The translations under genes were made by a program, and so were the position numbers. Below the pieces are notes generated by a model. The model saw only the letters and a program-made list of their open reading frames with translations, was not told the origin of the DNA and did not search any database. 64,000 nt of DNA from Sinomonas atrocyanea (GTDB taxonomy: Bacteria > Actinomycetota > Actinomycetes > Actinomycetales > Micrococcaceae). Positions within the stretch are counted from its first letter, which is position 1. Each line of letters begins with the position of its first letter. Positions 23,820 to 32,938 of the stretch are shown here, in pieces. The DNA is taken from NCBI RefSeq assembly GCF_001577305.1, contig NZ_CP014518.1, forward strand, positions 2,542,001 through 2,606,000, in the 5' to 3' direction.

Positions 23820-24757
23820 CAATTGTCTGCCCTGGACAGGGCTCCCAGACGCCCGGATTCCTGGCCCCCTGGCTCGAGCTGCCCTCCGTCGCCGACCGCC
23901 TCGGGGCCCTCGGCGAGGTGGTTGGCCTCGATCTCGTGGCGCACGGGACGACCTCGGACGAGGAGACGATCAAGGACACCGCGGTGGCCCAGCCGCTCAT
24001 CGTGGCCGCTGGCATTGTCGCTGCCGAGGCGATGTTCGACGCCGAGCTCTCCGACCTGCCCGTCGTGCTCGCCGGACACTCGGTCGGTGAGATCACCGCG
24101 TCCGCCCTCGCCGGCGTGCTCAGCGCCGAGGACGCCATGCGCTTCGTCGGCGTCCGTGCCCGGGGCATGGCCAAGGCCGCCGCAGTCACCCCCACCGGGA
24201 TGAGCGCGGTCGTGGGCGGAGACCGCGACGAGGTCCTCGCCGCGATCGCCGCCGCGGGCGCCGAGCCGGCCAATGTCAACGGCGGCGGCCAGATCGTCGC
24301 CGCCGGCACGTTCGAGGCCCTCAAGCAGCTCGCGGACAATCCGCCGGCCAAGGCCCGCGTCATCCCCCTCAAGGTGGCCGGTGCCTTCCACACGCAGCAC
24401 ATGGCCTCGGCCGTGGCGGACCTCGAGGCCCTCCGGCCCGAGCTGGCCGTCAGCGATCCGGCCGTTCCCCTGCTCTCGAACTTCGACGGTGCGGAGGTCG
24501 CCTCGGGCGAGGCCGCGCTCGAGAGCCTCATCGCCCAGGTCTCCCGCCCGGTGCGCTGGGACCTGTGCATGGAGACGCTCGCTGCGCGCGGCGTCACCGG
24601 CGTGATCGAGCTCGCCCCCGCAGGCACGCTCGTCGGCCTCGCGAAGCGGGGCATGCCCGGCATCAAGACCGTGGCGGTCAAGGGACCCTCCGACGTCGAC
24701 GCGGCCCTCGAGCTCTTCGCCGCCGATGACGCCAGCAGCGACAAGGAGACCGTGTGA
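23813..24757 (+). CDS. fabD: Malonyl-CoA:ACP transacylase
   Basis: 314 residues; moves malonyl from CoA to acyl carrier protein. N-terminal VCPGQGSQTPG, active-site Ser90 in GHSVGE, and the catalytic histidine in AFHTQHM (about residue 193) are intact. I start at GTG 23813, which matches the usual MLAIVCPGQGSQ of relatives; ATG 23750 in the same frame would add 21 residues. The stop overlaps the fabH start (GTGA). First gene of the type II fatty acid synthase operon. Confidence 0.95.
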   Translation: MLAIVCPGQGSQTPGFLAPWLELPSVADRLGALGEVVGLDLVAHGTTSDEETIKDTAVAQPLIVAAGIVAAEAMFDAELSDLPVVLAGHSVGEITASALAGVLSAEDAMRFVGVRARGMAKAAAVTPTGMSAVVGGDRDEVLAAIAAAGAEPANVNGGGQIVAAGTFEALKQLADNPPAKARVIPLKVAGAFHTQHMASAVADLEALRPELAVSDPAVPLLSNFDGAEVASGEAALESLIAQVSRPVRWDLCMETLAARGVTGVIELAPAGTLVGLAKRGMPGIKTVAVKGPSDVDAALELFAADDASSDKETV

Positions 24758-25815
24758 GCACCCCGACACTCAAGCAGGCCGAGACGCACGCGTACGCGCG
24801 CATCCTCGGCATCGGCGCCTACCGCCCGTCGGTCGTCGTCACCAATGACGACGTCTGCCAGTGGATCGACTCCTCGGACGAATGGATCCGCCAGCGCACC
24901 GGCATCGTGACCCGCCGCCGCGCCCCCGAGGACGTGAGCGTCCTCGACATGGCAGAGGGCGCCTCCCGCGATGCCCTCGCCTCGGCAGGCATCGAGGCGA
25001 ACCAGCTCGGCGCCGTCATCGTCTCGACCGTGTCCCACCCCTACGCGACCCCGTCCGCGGCCGCCGCCCTGGCGGACCGCCTCGGGGCCACGCCGGCACC
25101 CGCCTACGACATCTCCGCCGCGTGCGCCGGATACTGCTACGGCATCGCCCAGGGCGACGCGCTGGTCCGCTCCGGCGCGGCCGACTACGTGCTCGTGGTC
25201 GGCGCCGAGAAGCTCAGCGACTTCATCGACAACACCGAGCGAAGCATCTCCTTCCTGCTCGGCGACGGCGCGGGCGCCGTCGTGATCGGCCCCTCCGAGA
25301 CGCCCGGCATCGGTCCCTCGGTGTGGGGCTCGGACGGCAGCAAGTGGAATGTCATCGGCATGACGCACTCGCTCCTGGACGTCCGCGACCTCTCGGACGA
25401 GGCCGAGCACAACGGCGCGAGCAACGCGGCCGCGGTGCTGGGCACGGAGGCGAAGATCTGGCCGACCCTGCGCCAGGACGGACAGAGCGTCTTCCGCTGG
25501 GCCGTCTGGGAGATGGCCAAGGTGGCCCGGAGGGCGCTCGACGCCGCGGGCATCGAGCCTGAGGACCTCGCCGCGTTCATCCCGCACCAGGCGAACATGC
25601 GCATCATCGACGAGATGGTCAAGCAGCTCAAGCTGCCCGAGACGGTCATCGTCGGCCGGGACATCGCCGAGTCGGGGAACACCTCCGCGGCCTCGATCCC
25701 CCTCGCGACGGTGCGGCTGCTCGACGAGCACCCCGACCTCCACGGCAAGCTGGCACTGCAGATCGGCTTCGGCGCGGGCCTCGTCTTCGGCGCCCAGGTC
25801 GTCGTCCTCCCCTGA
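24754..25815 (+). CDS. fabH: 3-oxoacyl-ACP synthase III (KAS III)
   Basis: 353 residues; condenses an acyl-CoA primer with malonyl-ACP to start fatty acid synthesis. Catalytic triad visible: Cys124 in DISAACAGYCYG, His278 in FIPHQAN, Asn309 in ESGNTSAAS. In Gram-positive relatives this enzyme prefers branched-chain primers, which sets the iso/anteiso lipids of Micrococcaceae (inference here). GTG start overlaps the fabD stop, giving tight coupling. A nine-pair hairpin follows the stop. Confidence 0.95.
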   Translation: MSTPTLKQAETHAYARILGIGAYRPSVVVTNDDVCQWIDSSDEWIRQRTGIVTRRRAPEDVSVLDMAEGASRDALASAGIEANQLGAVIVSTVSHPYATPSAAAALADRLGATPAPAYDISAACAGYCYGIAQGDALVRSGAADYVLVVGAEKLSDFIDNTERSISFLLGDGAGAVVIGPSETPGIGPSVWGSDGSKWNVIGMTHSLLDVRDLSDEAEHNGASNAAAVLGTEAKIWPTLRQDGQSVFRWAVWEMAKVARRALDAAGIEPEDLAAFIPHQANMRIIDEMVKQLKLPETVIVGRDIAESGNTSAASIPLATVRLLDEHPDLHGKLALQIGFGAGLVFGAQVVVLP

Positions 25816-25822
25816 GACCGCG

Positions 25823-25842
25823 GCACGGCCCCCGGGCCGTGC
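25823..25842 (+). terminator. Hairpin between fabH and acpP
   Basis: GCACGGCCCCCGGGCCGTGC is a perfect palindrome eight bases after the fabH stop. Without a U-tract it is probably a partial terminator or a barrier to 3' exonucleases. Confidence 0.5.
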
Positions 25843-25914
25843 TGAGACCACGCCGCGCACAGCGGCTGGAACCCTGATCCGGCGGACCGCCGGGAACCGA
25901 GAAAAGGAGCCGAC

Positions 25915-26160
25915 ATGGCAACCAACGAAGAGATCCTCGCCGGTCTGGCCGAGATCGTCAACGAGGAGACGGGGCTCGCCACCGACGCCGTCCAGCTCGA
26001 CAAGTCGTTCACCGACGACCTCGACATCGACTCGATCTCGATGATGACCATCGTGGTCAACGCCGAGGAGAAGTTCGGCGTCCGCATCCCGGACGAGGAG
26101 GTCAAGAACCTCACCACGGTTGGCGACGCCGTCGACTTCATCGCCAAGGCCCAGGCCTAA
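25915..26160 (+). CDS. acpP: Acyl carrier protein
   Basis: 81 residues, acidic four-helix carrier. Ser40 in DDLDIDSIS is the 4'-phosphopantetheine attachment site, and the helix II pattern SMMTIVVNAEEKFGVRIPDEE is typical in outline. AAAAGGAG eight bases before the ATG is a strong ribosome site, fitting the abundance of this protein. It is isolated from both fabH and fabF by ~100-base gaps, each holding a hairpin. Confidence 0.96.
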   Translation: MATNEEILAGLAEIVNEETGLATDAVQLDKSFTDDLDIDSISMMTIVVNAEEKFGVRIPDEEVKNLTTVGDAVDFIAKAQA

Positions 26161-26174
26161 GGGCCTCGCGCCCC

Positions 26175-26202
26175 GGCGGCCGGCGCCCCTGCGCCGGCCG
26201 CC
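26175..26202 (+). terminator. Hairpin between acpP and fabF
   Basis: Twelve perfect pairs, GGCGGCCGGCGC (26175-26186) with GCGCCGGCCGCC (26191-26202), loop CCCT, then CCCTGTTG. It could stop a share of transcripts after acpP or protect a processed acpP message. Confidence 0.6.
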
Positions 26203-26260
26203 CCCTGTTGACGAGGCCAGGGCCTTCTGGCCTCATCCCGCACCACGAAAGTAGCGAAGC

Positions 26261-27496
26261 ATGGCGCGCAAAGTTGTTGTGACCGGCCTTGGTGCCACGA
26301 CGCCCATCGGCGGCGACGTCCCCACCCTGTGGCAGAACGCCCTCAAGGGCGTCTCGGGCGTCCGCAGGCTCACCGATGACTGGGTCGAGCAGTACGAGCT
26401 GCCGGTCAAGATTGCCGCCAAGCTCTCCACCCCTGCCGACCAGGTGCTCAGCCGGGTCGAGATGAAGCGCATGGACCCGTCCACCCAGTACGGCGTGATC
26501 GCGGCCCGCGAGGCCTGGCGGGACTCCGGCATCGAAGAGATCGACCACGACCGCCTCGCGGTCGCCTTCGCCACCGGGATCGGCGGCGTCTGGACCCTGC
26601 TCAACGGGTGGGACACGCTCAAGGAGAAGGGCCCGCGCCGGGTCCTTCCGATGACCGTGCCGATGCTGATGCCCAACGGCGTGGCCGCGGCGGTCAGCCT
26701 CGACCTCGGCGCGCGGGCCGGCGCCCACACCCCCGTGTCTGCGTGTGCATCCGGCACCGAGGCCATGGCCGTGGGCCAGGAGCTCATCCGCGCCGGCAAG
26801 GCCGACGTCGTGATGGTCGGGGGCGCGGAGGCCGCGATCCACCCGATGCCGCTCGCCTCCTTCGCGGCGATGCAGGCGCTCTCCAAGCGCAACGACGACC
26901 CCGAGCACGCCTCCCGCCCCTACGACCTCGACCGCGACGGCTTCGTCATGGGCGAAGGGGCGGGCGCGCTCGTGCTCGAGGCGGAGGAGCACGCCCTCGC
27001 GCGCGGCGCCCGCATCTACGCTGAGCTCGCCGGCACGTCGGTCACGGCCGACGCGTACCACATCACCGCGCCGGATCCGGAGGGCCTGGGCGCCACCCGT
27101 GCGCTCAAGGCCGCGATGTTCGACGCTCGCGTCCAGCCGGAGGACGTGGTGCACGTCAACGCTCACGCGACCTCGACGCCGGTCGGCGACAAGCCCGAGT
27201 ACACCGCGCTCAGGGCCGCGCTCGGCACCCACGTGGACAATGTGGCGGTCTCTGCGACGAAGTCGCAGATGGGCCACCTCCTCGGCGCCTCCGGTGCCGT
27301 CGAGGCCGTCCTCACCGTCCTCGCCGTGCAGGAGCGACGCGCTCCCGCCACGATCAACCTCGACCACCAGGACCCGGAGATCCCGCTCGATGTGGTCACC
27401 ACAGCACGGGACCTCCCGCAGGGGGACATCGTCGCCCTCAGCAACTCCTTCGGCTTCGGCGGCCACAACGCGGTCGTGGTGATCCGCAACCACTGA
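26261..27496 (+). CDS. fabF: 3-oxoacyl-ACP synthase II (KAS II)
   Basis: 411 residues; elongation condensing enzyme of fatty acid synthesis. Cys-His-His triad: Cys162 in VSACASGTEA, histidines in NAHATSTPVGD and MGHLLGASG; the C-terminal SNSFGFGGHNAVVV is conserved. ATG start follows GAAAGTAGCGAAGC. Last gene of the fab operon, ended by a 20-pair hairpin shared with DUF3145. Confidence 0.96.
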   Translation: MARKVVVTGLGATTPIGGDVPTLWQNALKGVSGVRRLTDDWVEQYELPVKIAAKLSTPADQVLSRVEMKRMDPSTQYGVIAAREAWRDSGIEEIDHDRLAVAFATGIGGVWTLLNGWDTLKEKGPRRVLPMTVPMLMPNGVAAAVSLDLGARAGAHTPVSACASGTEAMAVGQELIRAGKADVVMVGGAEAAIHPMPLASFAAMQALSKRNDDPEHASRPYDLDRDGFVMGEGAGALVLEAEEHALARGARIYAELAGTSVTADAYHITAPDPEGLGATRALKAAMFDARVQPEDVVHVNAHATSTPVGDKPEYTALRAALGTHVDNVAVSATKSQMGHLLGASGAVEAVLTVLAVQERRAPATINLDHQDPEIPLDVVTTARDLPQGDIVALSNSFGFGGHNAVVVIRNH

Positions 27497-27517
27497 CGCG
27501 GACACGCCGAGAACGCG

Positions 27518-27563
27518 CCAACGGGGAGGGGGCCAGTCGGATGACTGGCCCCCTCCCCGTTGG
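27518..27563. terminator. Bidirectional terminator, fabF/DUF3145
   Basis: Perfect 20-base arms (27518-27537, 27544-27563) around loop CGGATG, between convergent genes. Confidence 0.88.
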
Positions 27564-27610
27564 TGTCACACAGACGCAGACAGGTGGGACAGGTGAGGCT
27601 GGGGCGGTGG

Positions 27611-28114
27611 TCAGCCGACCTGGTGGAGCCAGCGGACCGGTGCGCCCTCGGCGGCGTGGCGGAACGGCTCGAGCTCCTCGTCCCAGGCCTCGCCGAGGGC
27701 GAGGGAGAGCTCGTGGTAGACGGCCGCCGCGTCCCCGCCTGCAGACTCGTAGGCGTACCGGATGCGGTCTTCGGAGATGACGATGTTGCCGTGGACGTCG
27801 GTCATGGCGTGGAAGATGCCGAGCTCGGGGGTGTGCGACCACCGGCCGCCGTCCACGCTGGGGCTCGGCTCCTCCGTGACCTCGTAGCGCAGGTGGGCCC
27901 AGCCGCGCAGGGCCGAGGCGAGCTGGGCGCCGGTCCCGGGCTTGCCGATCCACGACAGCTCGGCACGGAACATTCCCGGAGCGGCAGGCTGCGCCGTCCA
28001 GTCGAGATCCGTCCGCTTGTCCACCACCGAGCTGATGGCCCACTCGACGTGCGGGCACAGCGCGCTCGGTGCCGAGTGCACGAACAGCAGACCACGGGTC
28101 ATCACTGCAGACAT
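27611..28114 (-). CDS. DUF3145 family protein
   Basis: 167 residues. Recognised by MTRGLLFVHSAPSALCPHVE at the N-terminus and later MTDVHGNIVISEDRIRYA and ALGEAWDEELEPFRHA (quoted in parts). Function unknown, but the gene lies beside fabF in many actinobacteria, including Streptomyces, so a link to lipid metabolism is plausible (inference). I use ATG 28114, five bases after GGAGG; ATG 28126 overlaps that ribosome site. Confidence 0.88.
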   Translation of the reverse strand: MSAVMTRGLLFVHSAPSALCPHVEWAISSVVDKRTDLDWTAQPAAPGMFRAELSWIGKPGTGAQLASALRGWAHLRYEVTEEPSPSVDGGRWSHTPELGIFHAMTDVHGNIVISEDRIRYAYESAGGDAAAVYHELSLALGEAWDEELEPFRHAAEGAPVRWLHQVG

Positions 28115-28315
28115 TCCATCCTCCATCGCTGTCGGTACGTCTTCCCCTACGACCGTCAGCTGGCGGATCCAGCGATGCGTGGCTATTGAGTTGTCCCTCC
28201 GGGAGGAGGTGCCCCACGTCCGTAAGGCGCGGGACCCGCTCCGACCGGGGCTTCGCGACCATTCTGCCGGACGAATCTGCCAGATGCCAGTAGGCCCCGC
28301 CAGTGTGGCAGCAGG

Positions 28316-29239
28316 CTATGCGCGCGGATGGGACGCCAAGTAGCTCGCCCGCAGCCGTTCGACGGACACGTGGGTGTACAGCTGGGTGGTGGCCAGGCTG
28401 GCGTGCCCGAGGAGCTCCTGGACGCTGCGGAGGTCGGCGCCCCCGTCGAGGAGGTGGGTCGCGGCGGTGTGGCGGAGGGCGTGCGGACCGCTGGCCGAGG
28501 TGTCGCCGAGCCCCCTCAGGGCGCGGTCGACGACGGTCCGTGCCTGACGCTGCCCGAGCCGGCCGCCGCGGGCGCCGAGGAAGAGGGCAGCGCCGCTGGC
28601 ACTGGTCGTGAGCGCCGTCCGCGCGCCGAGCCAGCGGGTGAGGGCGTCCGCGGCAGGGACCCCGAAGGGTACCGTCCTCTCCTTGTTGCCCTTGCCGAGC
28701 ACCCGGATGGTGCGACGGCCGAAGTCCGCGTCGTCGACGTCGAGGGCCACGAGTTCGCCGATCCGCACCCCCGTCGCGTACAGGAGCTCGACCAGGGCCA
28801 GGTCCCTCACGGCCACCGGGTCGCCCTCGGCGGCGGCCGCAGCGGCGCCATCCAGCAACCGTTCGGCCTGATCCCGTTGCAGGACCTCGGGCAGGTGCGC
28901 CTGCCGCTTGGGGGCCGCGAGCCGGATCGATGGGTCCGCGTCCAGGTGGCCTTCCCTGGCGGCCCACGCAAGGAACGAGCGCGCAGCGGCCGACCGCCGC
29001 GCCAGGGTCGACCTCGCGAGCCCCGCCTCGCTCTGGCGGCCGAGCCAGCGGCGGAGCATGGCCAGGTCGAGTGCCCGCAGGTCCACGGCGCCGTCCTCGG
29101 CGGCGGAGGCGAGCATCGAGGTGAGGTCCGACTCGTAGGCGCGCACCGTGTGGGCTGAGCGGCCGCGTTCCAGGGCGAGATGGCGCAGGTACGACCGCAG
29201 GGGGCCATCCAGCCCCTCGGGCACTGCACCGGCGTCCAT
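28316..29239 (-). CDS. xerC: Tyrosine recombinase XerC
   Basis: 307 residues; site-specific recombinase that, with XerD, resolves chromosome dimers at dif. N-terminal SAM-like DNA-binding domain (about 10-95), then the catalytic domain with Arg in ATGVRIGEL, Lys in GKGNKERTVP, HALRHTAATH, LGHAS and nucleophile Tyr in TQLYTHV. The ATG at 29239 has GAGGAGG four bases upstream; the longer frame adds a basic tail without a ribosome site. It follows dprA by 108 bases in the same direction, a common actinobacterial order. No integrase neighbours or att sites, so a housekeeping recombinase. Confidence 0.93.
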   Translation of the reverse strand: MDAGAVPEGLDGPLRSYLRHLALERGRSAHTVRAYESDLTSMLASAAEDGAVDLRALDLAMLRRWLGRQSEAGLARSTLARRSAAARSFLAWAAREGHLDADPSIRLAAPKRQAHLPEVLQRDQAERLLDGAAAAAAEGDPVAVRDLALVELLYATGVRIGELVALDVDDADFGRRTIRVLGKGNKERTVPFGVPAADALTRWLGARTALTTSASGAALFLGARGGRLGQRQARTVVDRALRGLGDTSASGPHALRHTAATHLLDGGADLRSVQELLGHASLATTQLYTHVSVERLRASYLASHPRA

Positions 29240-29347
29240 GGAGCCTCCTCGTCGTGGCCTTCGGGCCTCCTCCATCCTTCGCGGCCGCCGCTGCAGCGGC
29301 AAGCCCGACACGCACAGCGCGGGACAGGTCCGGCCGGAGCATGGCTC

Positions 29348-30610
29348 TCACGCCTGCCTGCTGCGCCTCCAGCCGCCCTCGGACCGCTCGCACAGGCCCA
29401 CGAGGGACAGCCGTCCCAGTCCTGCCCGGATCTCGGCCTCGCTCAGGCCCGCGACCACCGCGAGGCTCTCCACCGCCGCGCCCCGCCGCACGGGCAGCGC
29501 CTCGAGCACCATGAGGTCGACGAGCGAGAGCCCGTCATGGGCGCGAGCGGGTGCTGACGGGTCCTCCGCGAGGCCCTCCCCCGACGGTGCCACCAGTTCG
29601 TAGGCCTCCTTGGCGTCGGTGACGCAGGCGGCGCCGTCCCGGATGAGCCGGTGGCATCCGGCCGAGTTCGCGCTGTAGACCGAGCCCGGGACAGCGGCGA
29701 CGTGCCGGCCGAGGTCCACAGCCCTGCGGGCCGTGCTGAGAGCCCCGGAGCGCCATCTCGCCTCCACCACCACGGTCAGGGCGGACATCGCCGCAATGAG
29801 GCGGTTCCGTTTGAGGAAACGGTGCTTGGAGGGCGAGGCACCGGGGGGCAGCTCGGAGACGAGATGGCCCCGCCGGGCAACCTCCCGGAGCAGCTCCTCG
29901 TTGCCCGTGGGGTAGTAGCGATCCACGCCCCCAGCCATGACGGCGACCGTGGGGACGCCGGCCGCGGAGGAAGACAGTGCGGCCCGGTGCGCCTGTCCGT
30001 CGATGCCGTAGGCGCCTCCGCTGACCACCGTCAGCCCGAGGTCCGCCACGCCGCGGGCCAGCTCCCCTGCGACCGAGATCCCATAGCCTGTGGCGTCGCG
30101 TGATCCGACGACGGCCACGCTGCGCTCGGCCGCCGGGAGCGGTTCGTCACCGCGGACCCACAGGCACAGCGGGCCCTCGGCGCCGAGTCCGAGGAGCCCG
30201 GCCGGCCATTCGGCGTCCTCGGGGATCACGAGCCGGCCGCCGAGCCGTGCCGTCGCCTCCAGGTCCCGTTCGGGAGCGAGGTGCTGCACCCGCGGGGCCC
30301 ACCGCTCGAGGGCGCCGGCCAGGGCGCCGGGCCGGGCCGCGGCCGCCCGCGGCCCAGACGCTCTCCCGGGATCAGGGCCGGCCGCGTCCTCGAGGGCCGT
30401 CCCGAGGGCGGCCAGATCCGCGGCTGGTGCGCGCCCCGAGGCGATCCGGAGGGCTTCCTCGGGGCCGAACGCCGCCACGAGCAGCACGCCCACGGGATCG
30501 AGGGGCTCGAAGAGCCGTGACAGGGCTGCCCTGGCGATCCGTACCTGATCCGTCCCGTTCCCCTCCCCGGCCACGGCCCAGCCGCCGCGCCCCTGGTGTC
30601 CCGGAGTCAT
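29348..30610 (-). CDS. dprA: DNA-processing protein DprA (Smf)
   Basis: 420 residues; loads RecA on incoming single-stranded DNA in natural transformation. The Rossmann-like core has VAVVGSRDATGYG, TVVSGGAYGIDGQAHRAAL, VPTVAVMAGGVDRYYP and SELPPGASPSKHRFLKRNR (each conserved; given in parts), with a C-terminal winged-helix DprA-WH domain and a long Ala/Gly-rich N-terminal part. The ATG overlaps the TGA of comM (ATGA). With comM it forms a small competence-associated unit, though other com genes are outside the window. Confidence 0.93.
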   Translation of the reverse strand: MTPGHQGRGGWAVAGEGNGTDQVRIARAALSRLFEPLDPVGVLLVAAFGPEEALRIASGRAPAADLAALGTALEDAAGPDPGRASGPRAAAARPGALAGALERWAPRVQHLAPERDLEATARLGGRLVIPEDAEWPAGLLGLGAEGPLCLWVRGDEPLPAAERSVAVVGSRDATGYGISVAGELARGVADLGLTVVSGGAYGIDGQAHRAALSSSAAGVPTVAVMAGGVDRYYPTGNEELLREVARRGHLVSELPPGASPSKHRFLKRNRLIAAMSALTVVVEARWRSGALSTARRAVDLGRHVAAVPGSVYSANSAGCHRLIRDGAACVTDAKEAYELVAPSGEGLAEDPSAPARAHDGLSLVDLMVLEALPVRRGAAVESLAVVAGLSEAEIRAGLGRLSLVGLCERSEGGWRRSRQA

Positions 30611-32157
30611 GCCGCCACCGCCTGCCGGAGGAGGAGCGCCTGCCCCACCTCATCGCCCCCTGGCCGGTCGAGCCCTGCCAGGTCCGCGATGGACCAGGCG
30701 AGTCGGAGGACCCGGTCGAAGCCCCGGGCGGTGAGGGTGTTCGCCACCATCGCCCGGTCCAGCAGCGCGGTGGCCGCCGGATCGAGGCGGAGCTGGCCGC
30801 GCAGAAGGCGTCCGGGCACCTGGGCATTGGTCTCGAGCCCGTACTGCTGGAGCCGCTCAGCCTGCCGGCGACGGGCGGCGAGGATGCGGGGAGCGACGTC
30901 CGCCGTGGCCTCGCCCGCCGGCGCCTGCCCGAAGTCGATGGCCGAGACCTTGTTCACGCGCAGCTGGATGTCCACTCTGTCCAGCAGCGGTCCGGAGAGG
31001 CGCCCGAAGTAGCGCCGCTTGGCCTGCGCGGTGCAGGTGCACTCGAGTGCCTTGCCCGTCCCCTTCCCGCACGGGCAGGGGTTCGCGGCGACCACGAGCT
31101 GGAAGCGCGCAGGGTAGGCCGCGGCGCCCGCGGCGCGGTGGATCACGAGCTCGCCGCTCTCGAGCGGCTGCCGGAGGGAGTCGAGCACCCGACGCTCGTA
31201 CTCGGGAGCCTCGTCGAGGAAGAGGACGCCACGGTGCGCGCGGGAGGCCGCCCCGGGCCGCGGGATGCCCGTGCCTCCCCCGATGATGGCGGGGGCGCTC
31301 GCGGTGTGGTGCGGGCTCTCGAAGGGCGGACGGCGGATGAGGGCACTCGTTCCGGGCTCGCCCGAGAGGGAGTGGATCGCGGTGACCTCCATGGCCGCCT
31401 CGTCGTCGAGGTCGGGGAGGATCCCGGGGAGCCGCTCGGCGAGCATCGTCTTGCCGGCCCCGGGCGGTCCCACGAGCATGATGTGGTGGCCGCCGGCCGC
31501 CGCCACCTCGACGGCGGCGCGGGCCTCTGACTGGCCCGCGACGTCCCTCAGGTCGGGGACGGCGAGCGGGCGGGGCGCGGGCCGTCCGCTGTCCTCGTCC
31601 GGACCCGTACCGCCGTCCTCGCAGGAGGGCACCGCGACCGCCTCGGGATCGGCTCCGAGGTCGAGGGCGAGCTGCCCGAGGGACTCGTAGGCGTGCACCC
31701 GGGCCCCGGGGACGAGCGAGGCCTCGCGGGCGTTGGCGCCGGCAACCACGACGTCGGGGCGTCCGCCCCGTACGGCCGCCATGACCGCCGGGAGCACGCC
31801 GCGCACGGGCCGGAGCCTGCCGTCGAGGCCCAGCTCGGCGAGGAACACGACGCCGGCTGGCGGCCGCAGGTCTCCCGCGGCCGCGAGCGACGCCACCGCG
31901 ATCGCCAGGTCGAAGCCCGTGCCACGCTTGGGCAGGGAGGCCGGGATCAGGTTGACGGTGAGCTTGCGCCGGCTCAGGGGCAGGCCGCTGTTCTTGGCGG
32001 CGCTGCGGATCCGCTCGCGGGCCTCGCTCAGCGCCGAGTCCGGCAGGCCGAGGAGGACGAAGCTGGGCAGCGTCTGGCCGATGTCTGCCTCGACCTCGAC
32101 GAGGTAGCCGTTCAGGCCTACGAGGGCCACACCGAGCGCGCGCCCGACGCCCGCCAT
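30607..32157 (-). CDS. comM: ComM/YifB-family Mg-chelatase-like AAA+ ATPase
   Basis: 516 residues. In Vibrio and Haemophilus ComM is a hexameric helicase promoting branch migration during integration of transforming DNA. Domains: N-terminal Lon-protease-like fold (about 1-170) with VLLGLPDSALSEARERIRSA in part, Walker A GPPGAGKTML, Walker B LFLDEAPEY, and a C-terminal ComM lid with VAANPCPCGKG, whose cysteines are conserved in this family. ATG 32157 shares its A with the yraN stop (TGATG). Operon with yraN and dprA. Confidence 0.93.
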   Translation of the reverse strand: MAGVGRALGVALVGLNGYLVEVEADIGQTLPSFVLLGLPDSALSEARERIRSAAKNSGLPLSRRKLTVNLIPASLPKRGTGFDLAIAVASLAAAGDLRPPAGVVFLAELGLDGRLRPVRGVLPAVMAAVRGGRPDVVVAGANAREASLVPGARVHAYESLGQLALDLGADPEAVAVPSCEDGGTGPDEDSGRPAPRPLAVPDLRDVAGQSEARAAVEVAAAGGHHIMLVGPPGAGKTMLAERLPGILPDLDDEAAMEVTAIHSLSGEPGTSALIRRPPFESPHHTASAPAIIGGGTGIPRPGAASRAHRGVLFLDEAPEYERRVLDSLRQPLESGELVIHRAAGAAAYPARFQLVVAANPCPCGKGTGKALECTCTAQAKRRYFGRLSGPLLDRVDIQLRVNKVSAIDFGQAPAGEATADVAPRILAARRRQAERLQQYGLETNAQVPGRLLRGQLRLDPAATALLDRAMVANTLTARGFDRVLRLAWSIADLAGLDRPGGDEVGQALLLRQAVAA

Positions 32158-32513
32158 CAGGCCACGCCCCGCAGGTGCTCGATCCTGGCCGCCTCGCCGT
32201 CCCGCCCGGTGACGGCGATGACGTCCACGCGCCTGGCCCTCGCCCGGAGCCCGTGCCCCTCAGCCCACGCCGCGAGCAGACGCACGAGCCGGCCGAGCTT
32301 GGCGGCGTCGACGGCCTCGAACGGGTGCCCGTAGTCCCAGGAGCGGCGGGCCTTCACCTCGACCGCGACGAGGGTCCCGCCCTCCGAGGCGACAATGTCC
32401 AGCTCGCCGTCCCGGCACCGCCAATTGCGGTCCAGGATGGCGGCGCCGGCCGTCCGCAGGTACTCTTCCGCGAGGCGTTCCCCGCGCTGACCGAGTCTGT
32501 CCTTGGCTCTCAT
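32157..32513 (-). CDS. yraN: YraN/UPF0102 nuclease-fold protein
   Basis: About 118 residues of the UPF0102 family, with a restriction-endonuclease-like core: GERLAEEYLRTAGAAILDRN, then DGELDIVA and LVAVEVKARRS (Asp-x-GluxLys-type metal site). Biological role unsettled. I use ATG 32513; GAGTCT ends six bases before it, possibly a poor -10 of a leaderless start, while an upstream ATG at 32582 would add 23 residues. Its stop overlaps comM. Confidence 0.85.
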   Translation of the reverse strand: MRAKDRLGQRGERLAEEYLRTAGAAILDRNWRCRDGELDIVASEGGTLVAVEVKARRSWDYGHPFEAVDAAKLGRLVRLLAAWAEGHGLRARARRVDVIAVTGRDGEAARIEHLRGVA

Positions 32514-32614
32514 GGGACCAGACTCGCGCCGGAGAGGACCGCTCGGCCGGCGGCGGGAGGCCCATGTGGGCAACTCGCCCACGGGGTCGGCTGTGGAGGA
32601 GAAGTGGCGCCCCG

Positions 32615-32938
32615 CTAGGCCCCCAGGCCGCCCTTGGGCAGGCCCAGGTCCTCGACCTTGGGCAGCTCCTCGACGTTGACGTCTTTGAAGGTGATGACGC
32701 GGACGCTCTTGACGAAGCGCGCACTGCGGTACACGTCCCAGACCCAGGCGTCCTGGAGGGTCAGGTCGAAGTAGACCTCGCCGTCGGCCGAGCGGGCCTG
32801 CAGGTCCACGTGGTTGGCGAGGTAGAACCGCCGCTCCGTCTCCACCACGTAGCTGAACAGCGAGATGACATCCCGGTATTCGCGGTAGAGCTGGAGCTCC
32901 ATGTCCGTCTCGTAGTTCTCAAGGTCTTCGGCGCTCAT
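32615..32938 (-). CDS. DUF2469 family protein
   Basis: 107 residues, acidic. N-terminus MSAEDLENYETDMELQLYRE and the middle VISLFSYVVETERRFYLAN identify DUF2469, an actinobacterial family of unknown function typically located between rnhB and yraN, as here. The ATG overlaps the rnhB stop (ATGA). Confidence 0.88.
   Translation of the reverse strand: MSAEDLENYETDMELQLYREYRDVISLFSYVVETERRFYLANHVDLQARSADGEVYFDLTLQDAWVWDVYRSARFVKSVRVITFKDVNVEELPKVEDLGLPKGGLGA

Noticed and set aside
22420..25860. 1146-codon minus-strand frame opposite fasR-fabD-fabH
   Set aside because: Antisense shadow of three conserved genes with biased composition and no recognisable domain.
28316..29239. Integrase marking an integrated element
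   Set aside because: Tyrosine recombinase sits in the conserved dprA-xerC position, with no att repeats, phage genes or composition shift; it is XerC.
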